In this document: positions 29,108 through 33,524 of the stretch, piece by piece
Layout of the letters: the number at the start of each line of letters is the position of its first letter
Numbering within the stretch: the stretch's first letter is position 1
Assembly: GCF_000770305.1 (NCBI RefSeq)
Contig: NZ_JNVB01000047.1
Coordinates: 1-33,524, forward strand
Source of the DNA: Erwinia oleae
Lineage (GTDB): Bacteria > Pseudomonadota > Gammaproteobacteria > Enterobacterales > Enterobacteriaceae
Length of the DNA stretch: 33,524 bases
Direction: 5' to 3'
Made by a program: the position numbers and the translations under genes
The notes under the pieces: model-generated
What the model was told of the DNA's origin: nothing
Database searches by the model: none
The model's input: only the letters and a program-made list of their open reading frames with translations

Positions 29108-29925
29108 CAGACATCCTCCGGACGTAGCGCCAGGCCTGCCGCCAGAGTAAATGCGCCAGCGTGAGCCGGTAATGGCGGCTGTTTCAACGTTGTTGCATCC
29201 AGAGGATTGAGCGGGGTGGTATTCTCAGGTGGCGCGCTGGCCCCGGCACTGCTGTAAAAAACAGAGGGTATCTCAGGCAGGTGAAGCGCTTTCAGCGTTT
29301 CGAAGTCTGGCGCCTGCGCCGATGAACACCAGCCCCAGCGCTGCCCCGCCAGCGCGGCGCTGTACCACAGCCAGTGATCGGACAGGCGGTGAACCAGCGC
29401 GGCGGCAGGATCAAGGGCTAACGTTTCCGCCAGCGCATACAAGGCGGCCGGCGTCAGCTCCAGTACCTGCGGCGTAAGATCCGCCTGCGCCAGGCACGCC
29501 AGCCAGCTTTGCATCGCTTCACGCTGCGTCGCGGTGACATACACCTGCTCTTTCTGCTGGCGATAGTCGATGGCTAATGCCTCCAGCTCAATTGGGAAAA
29601 ATCGTCTCGCCGCTGCGGTGATATAACTGCTACGCTCTGGTTCGCGGAGTTCGGGATGCGGCAGGTTGATTTGCCGCTGGAGCACAAGCTGGGGGGGAAA
29701 CCCCACTCGCAGAGAGATCTTATGGGGTAGTTGTTTTCGCCAGCGCTGCAAAAGCGCGACAAGCGGTTCAGGACGTTGCAGCCGCCCCTGGGTTAACGTA
29801 TCTTGCGGCAGAGCATGTTGCCACCAGTGACGGAGCTGCCAGCCGTTGCGACGGCGCTGGATGCCGAGGGCGCAGATCTGTCCATTCTGAATATCCAGCC
29901 CCACCTGCCATGTCTGAAAAGCCAT
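29107..29925 (-). CDS. hofM: PilM-like protein HofM
   Basis: A 272-residue cytoplasmic protein (E. coli HofM 259) of the PilM/actin-like ATPase fold; it would anchor HofN at the inner face of the membrane. It starts MAFQTWQVGLDIQNG, resembling E. coli MAFKIWQIGLHLQ, and ends with the glycine/alanine-rich AFTLAAGLALRP seen in PilM proteins. The ATG at 29925 has AGGAGA 9 nt upstream, so the longer frame to 29949 is rejected. It is the first gene of hofMNOPQ, divergent from mrcA with a 120-bp gap. In E. coli this operon belongs to the Sxy/CRP-S competence regulon; no clear CRP-S site was found here. Confidence 0.88.
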   Translation of the reverse strand: MAFQTWQVGLDIQNGQICALGIQRRRNGWQLRHWWQHALPQDTLTQGRLQRPEPLVALLQRWRKQLPHKISLRVGFPPQLVLQRQINLPHPELREPERSSYITAAARRFFPIELEALAIDYRQQKEQVYVTATQREAMQSWLACLAQADLTPQVLELTPAALYALAETLALDPAAALVHRLSDHWLWYSAALAGQRWGWCSSAQAPDFETLKALHLPEIPSVFYSSAGASAPPENTTPLNPLDATTLKQPPLPAHAGAFTLAAGLALRPEDV

Positions 29926-30045
29926 TTTGCGCGATCTCCTTATCATCAATTACGGAAAAGGACATATCCAAGCTCCTGGCTTGCCTTTATACTACCGCGC
30001 GATTGTTTATAAACTGCCCAATCCACACGAAATGGAAATTATCAG
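29926..30045. promoter_or_regulatory. Divergent hofM-mrcA promoter region
   Basis: On the plus strand TATACT at 29988-29993 is a good -10 box for mrcA, with only a weak -35 (TATCCA, 29965-29970, 17-bp spacing), giving a ~45-nt leader. On the minus strand no convincing hofM promoter is seen, in keeping with weak or activator-dependent expression of hof genes in E. coli. Confidence 0.45.
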
Positions 30046-32592
30046 GTGAAGTTCGTAAAGTATTTTTTGATTCTTGCAGTGTGTTGCATCTTGCTGGGAG
30101 CTGGCTCGATTTATGGCCTCTACAAATATATCGAGCCGCAGCTTCCTGACGTCGCCACGCTGAAAGATGTGCGTCTTCAGACGCCGATGCAGATATACAG
30201 CGCCGATGGCGAGCTGATTGCTCAATATGGCGAAAAACGTCGCATCCCGCTGAAAATGGCGGCGATCCCGCCAGTGATGGTCAAAGCATTTATTGCCACT
30301 GAAGACAGCCGTTTCTACGAGCATCACGGCGTGGATCCCATCGGTATTTTTCGTGCGGCAAGCGTGGCGATGATTTCCGGCCATGCTTCTCAGGGTGCCA
30401 GTACCATTACCCAGCAGCTCGCGCGTAACTTTTTTCTCAGCCCGGAACGCACGCTGATCCGTAAAATTAAAGAAGCGTTTCTGGCTATCCGCATTGAGCA
30501 AATGATGAGCAAGGACGAGATCCTTGAGCTTTATCTCAATAAGATCTATCTGGGCTACCGCGCCTACGGCGTGGGCGCCGCCGCGCAGGTCTATTTTGGC
30601 AAAGATGTCGGGCAGCTTTCACTGAGTGAGATTGCGATGATTGCCGGACTGCCGAAAGCGCCGTCAACGTTCAACCCGCTCTACTCGCAGGAGCGGGCGA
30701 CACAGCGCCGCAACGTCGTGCTGAGCCGCATGCTCGATCAGCGCTATATCACCCAAGCCGAGTATGACGAAGCGCGCAGTACGCCGCTGGTCGCCAACTA
30801 TCACGTGCCGGTCATCGCTTTCTCTGCGCCCTATCTGACCGAAATGGTGCGTCAGGAGATGGTGAAGCGTTATGGCGATAATGCCTATAACGATGGATTT
30901 AAGGTCACGACGACCATTACCCGCAAGCTTCAGCTGGCGGCGCAGAAGTCGGTTCAGGACAACGTCATCAACTACGATATGCGCCACGGCTATCGCGGCC
31001 CGACCAGCACTTTATGGAAAGTTGGCCAGCAGGCACTGGCACAGAAGGACATTCTGAAAACGCTGAAATCGCTGCCGGTGTATGGCCCGCTTTATCCGGC
31101 CGTGGTGACCGAAGCCAATCGCAGCGAAGCAACGGCGTTAATGCGCGACGGCAGCAGCGTCACGCTCGGCCTGCCGGGCATGCGCTGGGCGCGTCCTTAC
31201 AAATCCGATAAGCAGCAGGGCCGCTCACCGCAATCGGTCAGCGAAGTAGTGCAGGCCGGCCAGCAGATTTGGGTGCGTAAAGTGGAGAACGACTGGTGGC
31301 TGGCGCAGGTGCCTGACGTTAACTCGTCGCTGGTTTCACTCAATCCACGCGACGGCGCAGTTATGGCCGTTGTTGGCGGTTTCGACTTCAACCTGAGCAA
31401 GTTTAACCGTGCCACGCAGGCGCTACGCCAGGTGGGTTCTAATATTAAACCGTTCCTTTATACCGCTGCGATGGATCGCGGTATGACGCTGGCTTCCATT
31501 CTTAACGACGTGCCGATTTCGCGGTGGGATGCCGGGGCAGGTTCAGACTGGCGACCTAAAAACTCGCCGCCGACCTACGACGGCCCGATCCGCATGCGTC
31601 AGGGGCTTGGCCAGTCTAAGAACGTAGTCATGGTGCGCGCCATGCGTGCGATGGGCGTTGATTACGCCGCCGAATATCTTCAGCGCTTCGGCTTCCCGGC
31701 GCAGAATATCGTGCACACCGAGTCACTGGCGCTTGGTTCTGCCTCATTTACGCCGATGCAGTTGGTCAGGGGCTATGCGGTGATGGTTAACGGCGGTTTC
31801 TTAATCGATCCTTACTTTATCAAAAAGATTCAGGACGAAAACGGCAACACCTTGTTTGAAGTACAGCCGAAAGTAGCCTGTCCGGAATGTAATCTGCCGG
31901 TCATTTACGGTGAAACGAAAAAAGCCGTGGCGTTGGGCGAGGAGAGCGTGGAGAACCCGGCGATATCGCAGGAAGGCAGAAACGTTGCCGTGCCACAGCC
32001 GCAGCTTGAGCAGGTGCACGCCGGGCAGGCTGGCGAACCGCAGTATGCGCCTCATGTGATCAATACCTCGCTCTCATTCCTGATCAAGAGCGCGCTGAAT
32101 TCAAACATCTTTGGCGAACCGGGCTGGATGGGCACCGGCTGGCGCGCGGGCAGAGATCTGAAACGTAACGATATCGGCGGCAAAACCGGGACGACCAACA
32201 ATTCAAAAGACGCCTGGTTCTCCGGCTTTGGCCCTGGCGTGGTGACTTCAGTGTGGATTGGGTTTGACGATCATCGTCGCGATCTGGGGCGTTCAACGGC
32301 TTCCGGCGTCATTAAAGACCAGATCTCAGGCTATGAAGGCGGCGCGAAGAGCGCGCAGCCCGCCTGGGACGACTACATGAAGATCGTGCTGGACGGCGTA
32401 CCGGTTGAGCCGCTTACACCGCCGGAAGGCGTGGTGACGGTAACTATCGATCGCAGCACCGGTAAATTATCGAATGGCGGCGGTAACACGCGTCAGGAGT
32501 ACTTTATTGACGGCACGCAGCCGACCGAGTATTACGTTCCTGATACCGGCACCACGCTGATGGACAACGGCGAAAGCCACGAACTGTTCTGA
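30046..32592 (+). CDS. mrcA: Penicillin-binding protein 1a (bifunctional peptidoglycan synthase)
   Basis: Class A PBP of 848 residues (E. coli PBP1a 850) that polymerises and crosslinks peptidoglycan at the inner membrane. The start is GTG at 30046, as in E. coli (protein start MKFVKYFLIL), with AGG close upstream. Layout: membrane anchor (5-26); GT51 glycosyltransferase with catalytic Glu86 in ATEDSRFYEHHG and QGASTITQQLARNFF; an OB-fold insertion (~320-420); transpeptidase with nucleophile Ser465 in SNIK, SKN in GQSKNVVMVRAMRA, and KTGT (713-716). All catalytic motifs are intact. It is divergent from hofM and ends at a strong terminator. Confidence 0.98.
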   Translation: MKFVKYFLILAVCCILLGAGSIYGLYKYIEPQLPDVATLKDVRLQTPMQIYSADGELIAQYGEKRRIPLKMAAIPPVMVKAFIATEDSRFYEHHGVDPIGIFRAASVAMISGHASQGASTITQQLARNFFLSPERTLIRKIKEAFLAIRIEQMMSKDEILELYLNKIYLGYRAYGVGAAAQVYFGKDVGQLSLSEIAMIAGLPKAPSTFNPLYSQERATQRRNVVLSRMLDQRYITQAEYDEARSTPLVANYHVPVIAFSAPYLTEMVRQEMVKRYGDNAYNDGFKVTTTITRKLQLAAQKSVQDNVINYDMRHGYRGPTSTLWKVGQQALAQKDILKTLKSLPVYGPLYPAVVTEANRSEATALMRDGSSVTLGLPGMRWARPYKSDKQQGRSPQSVSEVVQAGQQIWVRKVENDWWLAQVPDVNSSLVSLNPRDGAVMAVVGGFDFNLSKFNRATQALRQVGSNIKPFLYTAAMDRGMTLASILNDVPISRWDAGAGSDWRPKNSPPTYDGPIRMRQGLGQSKNVVMVRAMRAMGVDYAAEYLQRFGFPAQNIVHTESLALGSASFTPMQLVRGYAVMVNGGFLIDPYFIKKIQDENGNTLFEVQPKVACPECNLPVIYGETKKAVALGEESVENPAISQEGRNVAVPQPQLEQVHAGQAGEPQYAPHVINTSLSFLIKSALNSNIFGEPGWMGTGWRAGRDLKRNDIGGKTGTTNNSKDAWFSGFGPGVVTSVWIGFDDHRRDLGRSTASGVIKDQISGYEGGAKSAQPAWDDYMKIVLDGVPVEPLTPPEGVVTVTIDRSTGKLSNGGGNTRQEYFIDGTQPTEYYVPDTGTTLMDNGESHELF

Positions 32593-32605
32593 TACGTACA
32601 CTGCA

Positions 32606-32631
32606 ACGGGCGAGAAATCGCCCGTTTTTTT
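32606..32631 (+). terminator. Rho-independent terminator of mrcA
   Basis: ACGGGCGA (32606-32613) pairs perfectly with TCGCCCGT (32618-32625) around a GAAA tetraloop, followed by T residues to 32631. It lies 14 nt after the mrcA stop and touches the end of the convergent nudE gene. Confidence 0.92.
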
Positions 32632-33196
32632 AATACGTTAATCTTCCCTGCTTCACCAGCCACTCTCTGACCAGAAACAGCGCGCTCACGTTACGGGCTT
32701 CGCGAAAATCCGGCTCCTGCAACAGCCCAAGCATGTTTTCCAGCGGCCAGCGCACCTGCGGCAGCGGTTCCGGCTCATCACCTTCCAGCTTTTCTTCATA
32801 GAGCTGTTCGGCAATCAGGATATTCATTTTGCTGGAGAAGTAGGAGGGCGCCATGGTGAGTTTACCCAGCATCTCCAGCTTTTTCGCGCCGAAACCGACC
32901 TCTTCTTTCAGCTCGCGGTTTGCGGCCTCAAGCGGCGTTTCACCCGGATCGATAAGCCCTTTAGGGAAACCCAGCTCATAGCTTTCAAGGCCGACGGCAT
33001 ACTCCTGAATAAGGATAAGATGATTATCAACCAGGGGAACAATCATCACCGCCTCACGATCGGAAGGCCGCATGCGCTCATAAACGCGCCTGGCGCCGTT
33101 GCTGAAAAGCAGATCGACGCCCTCAACGGTAAACAGACGCGAACGGGCCACCGTTTCAACGTTCAGGATTTCAGGTTTTTGTAATTTTCTGGTCAT
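32630..33196 (-). CDS. nudE: ADP compounds hydrolase NudE
   Basis: Nudix hydrolase of 188 residues (E. coli NudE 186) that cleaves ADP-ribose, Ap3A and NADH-type compounds. The Nudix box G-x5-E-x7-R-E-x2-E-E-x-G runs from Gly80 to Gly101 (GLIDPGETPLEAANRELKEE, then VG) with all Mg2+-binding glutamates. LQKPEILNVETVARSRLF and APSYFSSKMNI are NudE-specific. The ATG at 33196 has AGAGG 5 nt upstream; the frame to 33301 adds 35 unrelated residues. Its stop lies in the T-tract of the mrcA terminator. In E. coli igaA (yrfF) is divergent upstream; it would lie beyond the right edge here. Confidence 0.96.
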   Translation of the reverse strand: MTRKLQKPEILNVETVARSRLFTVEGVDLLFSNGARRVYERMRPSDREAVMIVPLVDNHLILIQEYAVGLESYELGFPKGLIDPGETPLEAANRELKEEVGFGAKKLEMLGKLTMAPSYFSSKMNILIAEQLYEEKLEGDEPEPLPQVRWPLENMLGLLQEPDFREARNVSALFLVREWLVKQGRLTY

Positions 33197-33524
33197 CGCG
33201 ACCTCTGGAAAAGCCAACATGGGGCGCTGAGGCCCGTAAGTAACGGTGTGAAAACCGCTGCATAGCCTATTGTGCGGCAGCCACAGCGGGATGCCAATCA
33301 TTGCAGAAATTATTTTATGTCGTTAGAACGAATTCAGCGTGCAAAGACGGAAAAGTTTTAAAAATGTCAATTATCCCTTTAAAAATAGGAATATGCCGAT
33401 ACTGGCTGATCTTATTCATTGTTAAGATTTTAATAGGGATCATTGTACCAATATTCTAATTTTATGATTTTGCATGCTATTTATATAGACACAGCGGATT
33501 GCCAGCGCCGTTTAAACCCGCCAC
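33197..33524. other. AT-rich stretch upstream of nudE, window end
   Basis: These 328 bp have no recognised gene. The part at about 33300-33490 is visibly richer in A and T than the GC-rich neighbourhood. It should contain the nudE promoter on the minus strand, but no good -35/-10 pair was found. A 31-codon hydrophobic ORF is described separately. The right end returns to average composition. Confidence 0.5.
33364..33459 (+). CDS. Possible 31-residue small membrane protein
   Basis: ATG at 33364 opens a 31-codon frame ending TAA at 33457-33459. The product begins MSIIPLKIGICRYW and continues with a strongly hydrophobic stretch, LILFIVKILIGIIVPIF, long enough for one membrane helix with positive residues before it. 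No clear Shine-Dalgarno is seen (GGAA lies ~12 nt upstream), and AT-rich DNA often gives hydrophobic frames by chance. I do not recognise it. Reported as a low-confidence candidate. Confidence 0.2.
   Translation: MSIIPLKIGICRYWLILFIVKILIGIIVPIF

Overview
The window is a stretch of the chromosome of an enterobacterium (order Enterobacterales). Gene order from position 5231 to 33196 follows the Escherichia coli yheT-to-nudE region almost gene for gene: yheT, yheU, prkB, yhfA, crp, yhfK, argD, pabA, fic, ppiA, tsgA, nirBD, cysG, trpS, gph, rpe, dam, damX, aroB, aroK, hofQPONM, mrcA, nudE. The core proteins (Crp, AroK, MrcA, NirB, TrpS) look nearly identical to the E. coli ones. DamX, Gph and the Hof proteins are more divergent, and DamX and Gph are also shorter than in E. 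coli. A member of the Erwiniaceae (Pantoea/Erwinia/Mixta type) or a close relative is likely, but this cannot be settled from sequence reading alone. All identifications rest on recognition of protein families and of remembered E. coli sequences; no database search was run.

Layout. 1-4530: the 3' part of a very large cyclic beta-1,2-glucan synthase-like gene with a strong terminator. 4544-5146: a LysE/RhtB-family exporter on the minus strand. This pair sits where E. coli has yheS, so the left edge is a break in synteny. 5231-7412: yheT-yheU-prkB. 7439-10912: yhfA diverging from crp, then yhfK. 10895-13998 (minus): argD, pabA, an unusual fic gene and ppiA, with tandem ARG boxes before argD and a CRP site before ppiA. 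14256-19990: tsgA, nirB-nirD with a textbook FNR plus NarL/NarP promoter, and cysG. 20050-26120 (minus): the aroK-aroB-damX-dam-rpe-gph-trpS operon (shikimate pathway, cell division, DNA methylation, pentose phosphate and tRNA charging). 26506-29925 (minus): hofM-hofN-hofO-hofP-hofQ, PilMNOPQ-like genes for a DNA-uptake/type IV pilus-like trans-envelope apparatus. 30046-32592: mrcA (PBP1a). 32630-33196 (minus): nudE, followed by an AT-rich stretch with one tiny hydrophobic ORF.

Most notable observation. At 12807-13370 the two E. coli genes yhfG (antitoxin FicA) and fic (FicT) are replaced by one 187-residue ORF. It begins with the YhfG N-terminal helix and runs straight into the Fic core. The C-terminal half of YhfG and the N-terminal region of Fic are missing, and the inhibitory glutamate of the antitoxin motif is a glycine. 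The Fic motif reads HPFQRGNGRAQR: the GNGR loop absent from E. coli Fic is present, but the usual acidic Mg2+-binding residue is Arg. It sits behind a 14-bp inverted repeat whose loop carries a sigma-S-like -10 sequence.

Other points of interest are the absence of nirC, with a terminator standing between nirD and cysG, and the glucan synthase/exporter insertion at the synteny breakpoint.
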